Counted from the first letter of the stretch, positions 8,799-17,641 are shown. The stretch: DNA of 64,000 nt from Acidovorax sp. 106 (GCF_003663825.1 NZ_RCCC01000001.1:3542501-3606500); one strand, 5' to 3'. Made by a program: numbers and translations. The notes: generated by a model from the letters alone, not told the origin.

Positions 8799-8871
8799 GA
8801 TGTTTGCTGACAGCGCACCCGTTACAAACGGCGGGCAGCGGAGGCTACCCGTGCTGTTTGCCTGAAGTGGG

Positions 8872-9171
8872 TCAGGCGGCCAGTGCCAGGGCTTTCACCT
8901 TGGCTGCCAGGCGGCTCTTATCGCGAGCTGCCTTGTTCTTGTGGAAGATGCCCTTGTCTGCAACGGTATCGACCACGCTTTGTGCCTTGGCGAAAGCTTC
9001 AGCAGCCTTCACCTTGTCGCCAGCCAAAACAGCCTTTTCGACGTTCTTGACAGCGGTGCGGTATTTGGAACGCAGCGATGTGTTGGCTGCGTTGATCTTG
9101 ACGTCCTGACGGACGCGCTTGCGGCCCGACGCCAGGCGTGGGTTCTTTTTCTTTGGTTTAGCGGATGCCAT
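8872..9171 (-). CDS. rpsT: Small ribosomal subunit protein bS20
   Basis: Primary 16S rRNA-binding protein of the small subunit, 99 residues, normal length. The N-terminal Lys/Arg-rich segment ([19 protein letters not shown]) and the three-helix pattern ([32 protein letters not shown]) are typical. AAGGA lies eight bases before the ATG. It is monocistronic, divergent from murJ and closed by a TTCG-loop terminator. The rpsT/murJ divergent pair is a conserved arrangement in this bacterial group. Confidence 0.98.
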   Translation of the reverse strand: MASAKPKKKNPRLASGRKRVRQDVKINAANTSLRSKYRTAVKNVEKAVLAGDKVKAAEAFAKAQSVVDTVADKGIFHKNKAARDKSRLAAKVKALALAA

Positions 9172-9415
9172 TATTTAATTCCTTGAGTCTGAGGATGATG
9201 CCAGCAAAGCCGATGATTATAGCCCACCCGGGGCGCAAGGGGCTAGTCCCTGTTTCGCCGCCTGGCGGTGAGCCGCTGCGGGCCCTGCCTTGGGCTTTCA
9301 CCATCGCCCGGTCCTGTGGGACGCCAGGGAGGCAATAGCCTGGTGGACGTAAGCGAGCGCAACAAGGGGCCCCGCTGCTCGGCTCGTACTGCGCGCAGCG
9401 AATACACTCCCGGCG

Positions 9416-10981
9416 GTGTCACTGTTCAAAGCCGCCTCCACCGTATCCCTGCTGACCCTGGCCTCCCGCGTAACGGGCCTGGCGCGCGACCTTTTGATGG
9501 CATCCATGTTTGGTGCCAGCGCCCTCACGGACGCCTTCAACGTCGCCTTCCGCATTCCCAACCTGTTTCGCCGCTTGTTTGCTGAGGGCGCGTTTGCGCA
9601 GGCCTTTGTGCCTGTGCTGGCCACCACCAAGGCCAAAGAGGGCGAAGAAGCCACCCGCCGCCTGATGGCCGCCGTGGCCACCGTGCTGGCCTGGGTGCTG
9701 CTGCTGACCTGTGTGGTGGGTGTGCTGGGCGCACCACTGCTGGTGTGGGCGCTGGCCAGTGGCATGCGCCAAAGCCCCGAGGCCTTTGACGCCGCTGTGT
9801 TGATGACGCGCTGGATGTTCCCCTACATCGGCTTCATGTCCATGGTGGCGCTGGCTGCTGGCATCCTCAATACCTGGAAGCACTTTGCGGTGCCCGCAGC
9901 TTCGCCGGTGCTGCTCAATGTCAGCATGATCGCTGCCGCCTGGTTGGGGGCGCCCCAGCTAGAGGCGCGTGGCATCGAGCCCATCTTTGCGATGGCCGGT
10001 GGGGTGATGCTGGGTGGCATTCTGCAACTGGGGATGCAGATCCCGGTGCTGCTGCGCATGGGGCTCATGCCGCGCATTGGTCTGACTTGGGGCTCCATTC
10101 GGGCGGCCTGGGCAGAGCCGGGCGTGCGCCGCGTGCTGGCGCTGATGGCGCCCATCTTGCTGGGCGTGGGGGTGGCGCAGGTGTCATTGATGATCAACAC
10201 CCAGATCGCCTCGTACCTGGCTCCGGGCAGTGTCACCTGGCTGTTTTATGCCGACCGGCTGATGGAGTTCCCGACGGCGCTGCTGGGCGTGGCGCTGGGG
10301 GTGGTGCTGACGCCGCAGCTCACGGCGGCCAAAGCGGCGGGCGATGGCGCCAAGTATTCGGCCATGATGGACTGGGGCCTGCGCATTGTGGTGCTGTTGG
10401 CCGTGCCCTGTGCGGTGGCGTTGCTCACATTCTCCAAGCCGCTGGTGGCCACTTTGTTCCATTACGGCAAGTTGGCCGACGGAGACGTGGGGCAGATCGC
10501 CGTGGCACTGGCGGGGTATGGCGCTGGCCTGTTGGGGCTGGTGGCCATCAAGGTGCTGGCGCCGGGCTACTACGCCAGCCAGGATGTGCGCACGCCGGTC
10601 AAGATCGCCATCGCGGTGCTGGTCATTACCCAAATTCTGAACGCTGTCCTGGTGCCGCTCATTGACCATGCCGGACTGGCGCTGTCGATTGGCCTGGGTG
10701 CCTTGGTCAACGCCTTGTGGCTGTTGATCGGCTTGATCCGCAAGGGCAGCTACCAGCCGCAGCCGGGCTGGGCACGCTTTGCCTTGCAGGTGGTGGCCGC
10801 CAGCGCCTTGCTGGCCATTTTGTTGGCCTGGGGCTCGCACTATTTCGACTGGGTGGCCTTGCGTGCCCACAGTGCCCAGCGGGTGCTGTTGCTGGCGGGG
10901 TTGATGGCGGCAGCGGCGGCTTTGTACTTTGGCGCGCTGTGGGCTGCAGGCCTCAAGCTGCGGCAAATGCTGCGGCGCTGA
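9416..10981 (+). CDS. murJ: Lipid II flippase MurJ
   Basis: Multi-pass inner-membrane flippase of the MOP superfamily that moves lipid II across the membrane for peptidoglycan synthesis. It has 521 residues, as expected for about 14 helices. The N-terminus LASRVTGLARDLLMASMFGASA and the loop FRIPNLFRRLFAEGAFAQAF are diagnostic. The start is GTG at 9416 with no convincing ribosome site, but the conserved family N-terminus begins exactly there. It is divergent from rpsT. The SirB1-like gene follows on the same strand 112 bases downstream. Confidence 0.96.
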   Translation: MSLFKAASTVSLLTLASRVTGLARDLLMASMFGASALTDAFNVAFRIPNLFRRLFAEGAFAQAFVPVLATTKAKEGEEATRRLMAAVATVLAWVLLLTCVVGVLGAPLLVWALASGMRQSPEAFDAAVLMTRWMFPYIGFMSMVALAAGILNTWKHFAVPAASPVLLNVSMIAAAWLGAPQLEARGIEPIFAMAGGVMLGGILQLGMQIPVLLRMGLMPRIGLTWGSIRAAWAEPGVRRVLALMAPILLGVGVAQVSLMINTQIASYLAPGSVTWLFYADRLMEFPTALLGVALGVVLTPQLTAAKAAGDGAKYSAMMDWGLRIVVLLAVPCAVALLTFSKPLVATLFHYGKLADGDVGQIAVALAGYGAGLLGLVAIKVLAPGYYASQDVRTPVKIAIAVLVITQILNAVLVPLIDHAGLALSIGLGALVNALWLLIGLIRKGSYQPQPGWARFALQVVAASALLAILLAWGSHYFDWVALRAHSAQRVLLLAGLMAAAAALYFGALWAAGLKLRQMLRR

Positions 10982-11093
10982 TGGCCCCTGGCAGGTGGGG
11001 CTGCCAGGGCCCAGGCCATGACCGCCGAAATGCCGGGTGAATCCATGGGTTTTGCGCCTTGACGTTGCGGCCCGCTCGTTCTCAAAATCTGCC

Positions 11094-11945
11094 ATGTCCC
11101 TGAGCTACACCGTCCCCTCGTCCTTGGAATATTTCGCCTGCCTGGTGCAAAGCGATGAGCACTTCCCCCTGCTCGAAGCGGCCGCCAGCATTGCCCAGGA
11201 TGAATACCCCGAGCTGGACGTGCAACAACTGCTGGGCGATGTGGACCAGATGCAGGCCCGCATCGGCAGGCGCCTGGCGGTCGATGCACCCGCGCTGCAG
11301 CGGCTGCACATGCTCAACCAGTTCTTTTTTTCGGACCTCGGCTTTGCGGGCAACGTCAACAACTACTACGACCCCGAAAACAGCTACCTGAATGCGGTGC
11401 TGCGCATGCGCCGGGGTATTCCTATCAGTCTGGCCGTGCTGTGGATGGAGCTGGCCCAGGGGCTGGGCCTGCATGTGCGCGGGGTGGGCTTCCCGGGGCA
11501 CTTCATGGTGAAGGTGCTGCTGCCCAAAGGGCAGGTGGTGATGGACCCCACCAATGGCCAATCGCTCAGCCGCGAAGACCTGTCAGAGCGGCTGGAGCCC
11601 TACAAGCGCCAAAGCGGACTGGTGGACGACTACGATGTGCCGCTGGGCCTGTATTTGCAAGCCGCCACACCGCGCGACATCATTGCCCGCATGCTGCGCA
11701 ACCTCAAGGAAGTGCACCGGTCCCAGCAAGACTGGCAGCGCCTGACGGCGGTGCTGGACCGCTTGATCGTGCTGTCCCCCCAGACCTGGGGCGAGCGGCG
11801 GGACCGGGGTCTGGCCCACGCCGAGCTGGGCCACGCCAAAGAGGCCGTGGTGGACCTGGAGGCCTACCTGGCCCACGCTGAAGATGGGCTGGATGTGGAC
11901 ATGGTGGCAGACCGGCTCAGCGCGCTGCGGCGCTCGCTGAGCTAG
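11094..11945 (+). CDS. SirB1-family transglutaminase-like/TPR protein
   Basis: Predicted cytoplasmic protein of 283 residues. The N-terminal two thirds is a transglutaminase-like fold with the family signature NYYDPENSYLNAVLRMRRGIPISL and GVGFPGHFMVKV. The C-terminal third looks like TPR-type helices (residues about 200-270). The biochemical activity of the family is not established. The start at 11094 (MSLSYTVPSSLEYF) matches the domain boundary, and an upstream in-frame start would only add 19 unrelated residues. The gene may be cotranscribed with murJ. Confidence 0.85.
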   Translation: MSLSYTVPSSLEYFACLVQSDEHFPLLEAAASIAQDEYPELDVQQLLGDVDQMQARIGRRLAVDAPALQRLHMLNQFFFSDLGFAGNVNNYYDPENSYLNAVLRMRRGIPISLAVLWMELAQGLGLHVRGVGFPGHFMVKVLLPKGQVVMDPTNGQSLSREDLSERLEPYKRQSGLVDDYDVPLGLYLQAATPRDIIARMLRNLKEVHRSQQDWQRLTAVLDRLIVLSPQTWGERRDRGLAHAELGHAKEAVVDLEAYLAHAEDGLDVDMVADRLSALRRSLS

Positions 11946-11986
11946 GTGTCTGGTACGAATCCGCGCTCAGGTCATTGGAATCCAAA

Positions 11987-12045
11987 CCGTTCGGGCTGAG
12001 CTTGTCGAAGCCTTGCGCAGCGCTTCGACCGCGCTCAGTGAACGG
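11987..12045. repeat. REP-like imperfect palindrome
   Basis: Begins CCGTTCGGGCTGAGC, continues with TTGTCGAAG, turns at a CTTGCGCAGCG loop and returns as CTTCGAC, GCTCAGT and GAACGG. This is the common REP-type palindrome (TTCGGGCTGAGC with GTCGAAG) of proteobacterial genomes. It lies between two convergent genes, where such elements usually sit. Confidence 0.75.
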
Positions 12046-12127
12046 ATTTAGAGGTTTGAATGGATACCGGTTGAGGGCCGTGCCCTGCAGCTGGCCCAGT
12101 TGTCTAAAGAATCAACCGGGCTTCGCC

Positions 12128-13006
12128 TCAAAACGGTTGCCCGTCGTCCCCTGAGGAGGGCGCATCAGACCCGCGCAGTTGGGCCAGTTGCTGGCGCAGT
12201 GCTTCGTTCTCCGCGGTCAGTTCGGCCACGCGGGCCCTCAGGGTTTGCAGCTCATCTGCGGCGGGGGCGTCAGTGGGGCCCACGGCTTCATCGGCGGCCT
12301 TCACAGGCGTCTCTTCACGTGTTTTGCGCTTGGCTTCACGCACGCGCTTGGCGGCTTGCTTGAGTTCGTCCTTGCCTGCCACGGCGGCGGCCACTTGCTC
12401 TTCGGCGGGCAGCGTTGCCACAGCGGCAGCAGCGTTGAGCGAGATGGTGCCTGATTTGACGGCGGCCACCAGCTCGGGCGCTGCCTGCTTCTGGATTTTC
12501 TCGATCATGACCACCTGGCTGCTGCTCAGGCGCGCAGCGCGGGCAATGGCTTCGCGGCTGCTCAGGTCGTCTGCTGGGGCTGCGTTGGTCGTTGCGGTGG
12601 CCACATCTGTCGAAGGCGCCGCCTCGGTTTGGGATTCTTCTGACGGGGCGCTGGCCACAAAGGCGGCCGCAGCGCGCGCACGGCGGTCGGCCACGATTTC
12701 GCGCTTGCGCAGTGCCAGCACGCCGCGCTGGAAGTCGGATACGCTGCGGCGGCCCAGGTGCTGGTCAATCATCCACAGGTGCACGTCTTCCATCGACTGG
12801 AAGTGGGTGTTTTGCACGGTTTGGAAAGGCAGACTGTGCTTTTGGCAAATGCCGTAGCGGTTGTGTCCGTCCACCAGCACATCGCCCCATAGCACCAGGG
12901 CGTCCCGGCAGCCCTCGGCCAAGATGCTGCGCTCTAGCGCATCGTGCTCGTCAGGGGTCAGGGGGTCGATATAGGCTTTGAGTTCTTCGTTGACAACGAT
13001 GTTCAT
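12128..13006 (-). CDS. Orphan ParB/Srx-like domain protein
   Basis: Protein of 292 residues. The first ~100 residues look like a ParB/Srx-type nuclease or partition domain, with DGHNRYGICQ and the QHLGRRSVSDFQRG segment. A central Ala/Ser/Thr-rich linker (about 125-160) is followed by a helical region with a possible helix-turn-helix (SREAIARAARLSSSQVVMIEKI). The C-terminal coiled coil ELQTLRARVAELTAENEALR is heptad-like. The start at 13006 matches the domain. There is no parA or parS cluster next to it, so this is not the chromosomal partition ParB. A plasmid- or phage-derived DNA-binding regulator is a plausible but unproven reading. Confidence 0.6.
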   Translation of the reverse strand: MNIVVNEELKAYIDPLTPDEHDALERSILAEGCRDALVLWGDVLVDGHNRYGICQKHSLPFQTVQNTHFQSMEDVHLWMIDQHLGRRSVSDFQRGVLALRKREIVADRRARAAAAFVASAPSEESQTEAAPSTDVATATTNAAPADDLSSREAIARAARLSSSQVVMIEKIQKQAAPELVAAVKSGTISLNAAAAVATLPAEEQVAAAVAGKDELKQAAKRVREAKRKTREETPVKAADEAVGPTDAPAADELQTLRARVAELTAENEALRQQLAQLRGSDAPSSGDDGQPF

Positions 13007-13076
13007 GGTGTGCGGGCGCGGGGCCGGGTCTACAGGGCAGGGGCGGCATTGTAGTTGCACGCTGCTGCGGTGCAGG

Positions 13077-13100
13077 CCTCAGACGCCTCAGACGCCTCAG
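13077..13100. repeat. 9-bp tandem repeat giving three in-frame stop codons
   Basis: Unit CCTCAGACG present 2.7 times. On the minus strand it reads TGA GGC GTC repeatedly in the frame of the ZntB-like gene, so the gene ends in three successive in-frame TGA codons nine bases apart. Confidence 0.85.
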
Positions 13101-14176
13101 TTGTCGCGGTTGCCCCTGAGCGCCAGCCAGCCTGCCACAGCTGTAAAGACCACCAGGATGCACACGATCACCCAAAAGCCGTGCTCGCTGCTTGCCAGCG
13201 GGATGCCGCCCACATTCATGCCCAGCAGCCCGGTGAGGATGTTGATGGGCAGCGCCAGCACCGTCACCACCGTCAGCACAAACAGGCTGCGGCTGTTGGC
13301 CTCTTGCACGCTGGCAGCCAGCTCTTCTTGCAGCAGTTTGATACGCTCTTGCAGCCCCTGCATGTCGCGCAGCACCACAGAGAATTCTTCGGTGGAGTCG
13401 CGCAGCTCTTGCACATCTTCGGCGCCCATCCACTGCGGCGGGTGCGCCAGCAGCCGGAACAGGGCGGCGGGCTCGGGCGCCAGCAGGCGCTGCAGCCGCA
13501 CCAGCAGCCTGCGCAGCACGCCCAGGCGCGCGCGCTTGTGGTTGAGTCTGCCCGCCAGCAGCTCGTCTTCAATGCCGTCGATGCGCTGCGTCACGCCTCG
13601 CACGATGTCCACCAGCCCTGCGGCCTGGGTGCGCATCAGCTGCTCCAGCAGGGCCACGCTGGAGCGCGGTGTGTGCCCTTGGCGCACCGCCGTGCGCAGG
13701 GCATCCACCGATCGCAGCGGGTGCGCCCGCGCGGTAATCACCAGGTGGGGCAGCACGCAAATCCACAGCGTGGCAATGTCGGACGGCTCGAATGCAAAGT
13801 CAAAGTGCGCATCGTTGAGCACGCCCATCAAGGCGTCGTCGTCGCGCTCAATGCGTGTGGAGTAAGAGCCGTCTTTGAGGGCTTCAAAAAAAGCGTCAGG
13901 CAGGTCGGCGTGGCGCTGCATCCAGCGCACGGCTTGCGCGTGGGCCAGGTTGAAATGCAGCCACACAAAGGCGGCAGTCTGGGCGGGGTCCTGCGGCGTC
14001 GCGGTGTCTGGTGCTGCGCCTTGCAGCCGATGGGCGTCCAGCCACTGCACGGCTTCGGTACTGTCCAGTGGGCGGGCGTGGTGGCCGCCGTCTTGCATCA
14101 GATAGCCACAGATCAGGCCTGCGGTATCGCCTCCGTAGCCGCCATGGGGTGCCGTGCTGGCAAGGGGTGCAGTCAT
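13097..14176 (-). CDS. ZntB/CorA-family divalent metal transporter
   Basis: Inner-membrane protein of 359 residues with the CorA-family layout: a large cytoplasmic N-terminal domain, long coiled helices (residues about 215-300) and two C-terminal membrane helices. The signature after the first helix is GMNVGGIP, closer to the zinc transporter ZntB than to the plain GMN of CorA, so zinc transport is likelier than magnesium. The ATG at 14176 fits family alignment, though no clear ribosome site is visible and a TTG further upstream stays in frame. The gene ends inside a short tandem repeat. Confidence 0.82.
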   Translation of the reverse strand: MTAPLASTAPHGGYGGDTAGLICGYLMQDGGHHARPLDSTEAVQWLDAHRLQGAAPDTATPQDPAQTAAFVWLHFNLAHAQAVRWMQRHADLPDAFFEALKDGSYSTRIERDDDALMGVLNDAHFDFAFEPSDIATLWICVLPHLVITARAHPLRSVDALRTAVRQGHTPRSSVALLEQLMRTQAAGLVDIVRGVTQRIDGIEDELLAGRLNHKRARLGVLRRLLVRLQRLLAPEPAALFRLLAHPPQWMGAEDVQELRDSTEEFSVVLRDMQGLQERIKLLQEELAASVQEANSRSLFVLTVVTVLALPINILTGLLGMNVGGIPLASSEHGFWVIVCILVVFTAVAGWLALRGNRDN

Positions 14177-14333
14177 GAAGAGGAGAGGGCGAAAACGAAG
14201 AGCGGAGGTGCTGATGCCAGCGTGCAATGTTGCGGCGGTTGTGTGACTTTTTCATGACTTTTCCGTGGCTGTCATCACTTTGTCACTGGGGCTTGGCAGC
14301 ATCGGCGCCATCTTTTTTGCACTTCTGACCACC

Positions 14334-15248
14334 ATGCTCCAGAACGCCCCGTTCGACGCCCAGGACCTGATGCAGCGCATCGCCAACGATCTGATCGACA
14401 GCTACGACGAAGAGTTGGAGCTGGAGATTGAGGACCGCAACGTGGACGAAGAGGGCGACCTGGTTGCCACCGACAAGCTGGAGCGCCAGCGTTACTTCAA
14501 AGAGCTGTTTCGCCTGCAGGGTGAGCTGGTCAAACTGCAAGACTGGGTGCAGCACAGCCGCCAGAAGGTGGTGATCTTGTTTGAAGGCCGCGACGCGGCG
14601 GGCAAGGGCGGCGTCATCAAGCGCATCACCCAGCGGCTGAACCCGCGCGTAGCCCGCGTGGCGGCGCTGCCTGCGCCCAACGACCGTGAGCGCACGCAGT
14701 GGTACTTTCAGCGCTATGTGGCGCACCTGCCTGCGGCCGGTGAGATGGTGCTGTTCGACCGCAGCTGGTACAACCGCGCAGGCGTCGAGCGGGTGATGGG
14801 CTTTTGCTCTGACGACGAGTACGAAGAGTTTTTCCGCACCGTGCCTGACTTTGAAAGAATGCTCGTGCGCTCGGGTATCACGCTGGTCAAATACTGGTTC
14901 TCCATCACCGACGAAGAGCAGCACCTGCGCTTTCTGGGGCGCATCCATGACCCGCTCAAGCAGTGGAAGCTCAGCCCCATGGACCTGGAAAGCCGTGTGC
15001 GCTGGGAGGCCTACACCAAGGCCAAAGAAACGATGCTGGAGCGCACCCACATCCCCGAAGCGCCTTGGTGGGTGGTGCAGGCGGTCGACAAGAAAAAGGC
15101 CCGCCTCAACTGCATTGCCCACCTGCTGGGCCAGTTGCCATACCAGGAGGTGCCCCACGCACCCGTGGTGCTGCCAGACCGGGTGCGCAACCCCGAATAC
15201 CTGCGCCAGCCGGTGCCTGCCTCGATGTACGTGCCAGAGATGTACTGA
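14334..15248 (+). CDS. ppk2: Polyphosphate kinase 2 (PPK2), first paralogue
   Basis: Cytoplasmic kinase of 304 residues that moves phosphate between polyphosphate and nucleotides. Walker A GRDAAGKGG, the segment QWYFQRYVAHLPAAGEM, Walker B FDRSWYNRAGVERVMGF and the lid region DPLKQWKLSPMDLESR match the one-domain PA0141-type group. About 60 acidic N-terminal residues (DSYDEELELEIEDRNVDEE) precede the kinase core. The ATG at 14334 is chosen because the upstream frame encodes an unrelated hydrophobic stretch. A second PPK2 lies at 42665. Whether this copy prefers ADP, GDP or AMP cannot be told by eye. Confidence 0.93.
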   Translation: MLQNAPFDAQDLMQRIANDLIDSYDEELELEIEDRNVDEEGDLVATDKLERQRYFKELFRLQGELVKLQDWVQHSRQKVVILFEGRDAAGKGGVIKRITQRLNPRVARVAALPAPNDRERTQWYFQRYVAHLPAAGEMVLFDRSWYNRAGVERVMGFCSDDEYEEFFRTVPDFERMLVRSGITLVKYWFSITDEEQHLRFLGRIHDPLKQWKLSPMDLESRVRWEAYTKAKETMLERTHIPEAPWWVVQAVDKKKARLNCIAHLLGQLPYQEVPHAPVVLPDRVRNPEYLRQPVPASMYVPEMY

Positions 15249-15292
15249 CGAGAGGGTGTGGGCGAAGGTGTGAGCCAGTCTGTAGGGTGGTT

Positions 15293-15348
15293 TTGCTCCT
15301 GTTTTGGTAGCTGCTAGCGCTTATTTATCGAGCGCTAGGGGCTGAAAT
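15293..15348 (+). repeat. Interspersed stem-loop repeat, copy B (after ppk2)
   Basis: Well-conserved copy: TAGCTGCTAGCGCTT, seven-base loop, then a mirrored AGCGCTAG and GGGCTGAAAT. It starts 45 bases after the ppk2 stop in the sense direction. Confidence 0.85.
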
Positions 15349-15383
15349 GGCACCTATCCCACCTGGCCGGGCAAAGGTTCGCA

Positions 15384-16379
15384 TCAGTGCCCGTGCGCAT
15401 TGCCGCCGGCCTGCGATGGCGTGCCGCTGCGGCCAAACTGGTGCCAGGCCCGCCGCAATTGCGTGTCTGAACTGAACCCTGCCAACTCTGCAGCCTGGGT
15501 GACGTTGCGACCCGACTGCAGGGCTGCTTCGGCGGTGGCCAGGCGGATGCGGCGCAGGTACTGCAGCGGCGCAATGCCCGCATGCTCCAGAAACAACCGG
15601 GTCAGGTGCCTGGGCGAGGTGTGGGCCACCTCGGCCATGGCGGGCACATTCCACGGCGACTGGGGCTGCTGCCCGATGGCGTCCTGCACGCGGTGCAGGG
15701 CGGGGTGCAAGTGGTTGCGGTGGTGCAGAAAGGGCGAGAACTCCGGGTCGTTGGGCCCACGGCGCAGGGCCACCACCATGGCCTGCGCCACCTGGGCGGC
15801 CAGCGCGGGGCTGCAGGTTTCGCTGATGCGGTGCAGCAGCAGGTCGATGCCTGTGGTCACCCCGGCGCTGCTGTGCACCGGGCCATCGGCCACAAACACG
15901 CGGTTGGCGGCCACGTCGCAGCGCGGGTCCACTTGTGCCAGCTCGCCCAGGTGCAGGTGGTGCGTGGTGGCACGGCGGCCGCTGAGCAAGCCCGCGTGCG
16001 CCGCCAGCACGGCACCAGCGCACACGGTCACCAGCTCCAGCTGCCCCGCCGCCAGTCGCAGGCCGCGCAGCCAGTGCAGCAAGGCGCGTGCCTCTGGGTT
16101 GTCCACGTCAATGCGCTGCCCCGCCAAGCCCACCAGCACCACCCAGGCGGGTTGCGCCAGGGTGGCGGGTAGCGGCGCCAAGCCGGTCAGCATGGCCCCC
16201 ACCGAGGTCACAGACTGCGGCGTGGGGCTGACGAAGTGCTGCACAAACCGCGCAGCCTGCCCTTGTGCCACCAGCGCCTGGTTGGCAATGCGCAGTGCCT
16301 CGGCAGGGCCTGCCCAGTCAAGCACCAGGCTGCCCGGCAACAGGGCAAAGTAGACGTGGATGGGGTGTGTTGCTGGCAT
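15384..16379 (-). CDS. GlxA-type transcriptional regulator (DJ-1/PfpI plus AraC)
   Basis: Regulator of 331 residues. Residues about 5-175 form a DJ-1/PfpI-like amidase-fold sensor domain with the nucleophile-elbow-like VTVCAGAVLAAHAG. Residues about 220-320 form an AraC-type double helix-turn-helix ending in GFSSDTQLRRAWHQFG. Such proteins regulate amine, amino-acid or nitrile catabolism in relatives. Here it is the third gene behind a cysteine hydrolase and a stand-alone DJ-1/PfpI protein, with a 69-base gap holding a hairpin. It probably regulates this operon or a linked amide-catabolic function. Confidence 0.9.
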   Translation of the reverse strand: MPATHPIHVYFALLPGSLVLDWAGPAEALRIANQALVAQGQAARFVQHFVSPTPQSVTSVGAMLTGLAPLPATLAQPAWVVLVGLAGQRIDVDNPEARALLHWLRGLRLAAGQLELVTVCAGAVLAAHAGLLSGRRATTHHLHLGELAQVDPRCDVAANRVFVADGPVHSSAGVTTGIDLLLHRISETCSPALAAQVAQAMVVALRRGPNDPEFSPFLHHRNHLHPALHRVQDAIGQQPQSPWNVPAMAEVAHTSPRHLTRLFLEHAGIAPLQYLRRIRLATAEAALQSGRNVTQAAELAGFSSDTQLRRAWHQFGRSGTPSQAGGNAHGH

Positions 16380-16390
16380 CGCTTATTTTG

Positions 16391-16429
16391 GCCCACCCGC
16401 CATGCAGCTGGCGCCGCCTGGCGGTGGGC
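16391..16429 (-). terminator. Hairpin between the DJ-1 gene and the glxA-type gene
   Basis: Inverted repeat GCCCACCCGCCA/TGGCGGTGGGC with one bulge, in the intergenic gap of the operon. On the minus strand only short T runs (TTTT at 16385-16388) follow, so it may attenuate rather than stop transcription into the regulator gene. Confidence 0.4.
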
Positions 16430-16448
16430 TGCATGGCCCGTGGGTGGT

Positions 16449-17060
16449 TTAAGGCGCGGGGTTCCAGGGCGTGTCCATTTGGCGGGCTGTGCGCTCGGCC
16501 AGGGCAGGGCTCAGCAGGCGGCTGACCAGGTGCAGGCTCATGTCGATGCCCGCGCTGATGCCCGCCGAGGTGACCAGCCGCCCCTGATCGACCCAGCGCA
16601 CATGCTCTTGCACGGTGAGTTGCGGAAACTGCGAGCGCAGATCGCCAATATCTTCCCAATGGGTGGTGACGGGGCCCTCACGCAGCACACCGGCCGCCGC
16701 CAGAATGAACGCCCCGGTGCACACAGATGCTGTGATGCTGGCGCCCTGGGCGGCCTGTGCCACCCACTGGCGTGTAGCGGCGCAGGCAGCGGCGGAATCG
16801 ACCACGCCGCCGGGCACGACCAGCACATCGGGTGGTGCCGCGCTGGCAAAGTCGGCATCCGGCAGCACCCGCAGCCCAGCGCGGGCTCGTATGGCATCCA
16901 GGGTGCGGGCCACGCATTGCACGCTGAAGGCCGGGGCTGCACCGGGCTGCGCGCGCTGGTGCATGCGGGTGGCGGTGGTGAAGACTTCATACGGGCCGCC
17001 CAGGTCCAGGGCTTCCACATCGTCAAACACCAAGATGGCGATGTTCAGGGTGCAGCTCAT
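16449..17060 (-). CDS. DJ-1/PfpI family protein
   Basis: Cytosolic class-I glutamine-amidotransferase-like protein of 203 residues. The nucleophile elbow ASVCTGAFILAAAG carries the expected Cys, with a preceding acidic segment (VLVVPGG) and WEDIGDL further on. The overall pattern is that of the isonitrile-hydratase/ThiJ branch, though the exact reaction cannot be assigned. Its start overlaps the stop of the cysteine hydrolase gene (ATGA), so the two are translationally coupled. The next gene encodes a regulator built on the same fold. Confidence 0.85.
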   Translation of the reverse strand: MSCTLNIAILVFDDVEALDLGGPYEVFTTATRMHQRAQPGAAPAFSVQCVARTLDAIRARAGLRVLPDADFASAAPPDVLVVPGGVVDSAAACAATRQWVAQAAQGASITASVCTGAFILAAAGVLREGPVTTHWEDIGDLRSQFPQLTVQEHVRWVDQGRLVTSAGISAGIDMSLHLVSRLLSPALAERTARQMDTPWNPAP

Positions 17061-17641
17061 GAGCGCACCCCGGTCAAGGCGGCAGACTGTACCCGTGCAA
17101 GTGCTTCATCCACCGTGCACAGCGTGGCAAAGCGGCCTTGCAGCACGGTCGCGGTGCGGGTCTTGATGTCGGCGGCTGGCAGCACCTGGCCGTCGGGTTG
17201 CACCATGTCCCAGGTGTGGGTGGCATCTAGCACGTAGTCCACCTCCCAGCCCAGGTCTGAGGCGTGGCGTGTGGTGGTCTCGCAGCATTGTTCGGTGCGA
17301 ATGCCGCTGATGATGAGTCGCTGAACCCCATGGCGTGTCAGCCATACGTCGAGCCCTGTGCCCACCAGCGCGCTGTGGCGCGACTTGGTGAAGGTGGCTG
17401 CGGCATCAAAGTCCGTGAGTCCCTTGAGGGGGCTGACGTGGCCGGAGGTGTGCGAGAAGGGATTGGCGACCGTCTCTGGCCCATCGGCATGAAATACCCG
17501 CACCACCGGAATGCTCTGGGCGATGCAGCCCTCGATCAAGGCATTTTGTGCGGCCAGGTAGGCGGGCAGGCCTGTTTCTGTGAAAAACGGGCGGTGCCGA
17601 AATGATTCTTGGACATCAATCACTATCAGACAAGTTTTCAT
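17057..17641 (-). CDS. Isochorismatase-family cysteine hydrolase
   Basis: Soluble hydrolase of 194 residues. The catalytic set of the family is visible: Asp in LIVIDVQESF near residue 9, Lys in FTKSRHSALVGTGL near residue 85 and Cys in SGIRTEQCCETTTRHA near residue 120. Relatives hydrolyse amides such as nicotinamide, N-carbamoyl compounds or ureidoacrylate. The substrate is not determined here. It is the first gene of the minus-strand operon with the DJ-1 protein and the GlxA-type regulator, so all three probably serve one amide or nitrile substrate. Confidence 0.9.
   Translation of the reverse strand: MKTCLIVIDVQESFRHRPFFTETGLPAYLAAQNALIEGCIAQSIPVVRVFHADGPETVANPFSHTSGHVSPLKGLTDFDAAATFTKSRHSALVGTGLDVWLTRHGVQRLIISGIRTEQCCETTTRHASDLGWEVDYVLDATHTWDMVQPDGQVLPAADIKTRTATVLQGRFATLCTVDEALARVQSAALTGVRS

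Noticed and set aside
13055-14257. Open frame of 400 codons opposite the ZntB-like gene
   Set aside because: Composition (His/Gln/Ala-rich) is that of an antisense shadow, and the minus-strand gene has full family features.
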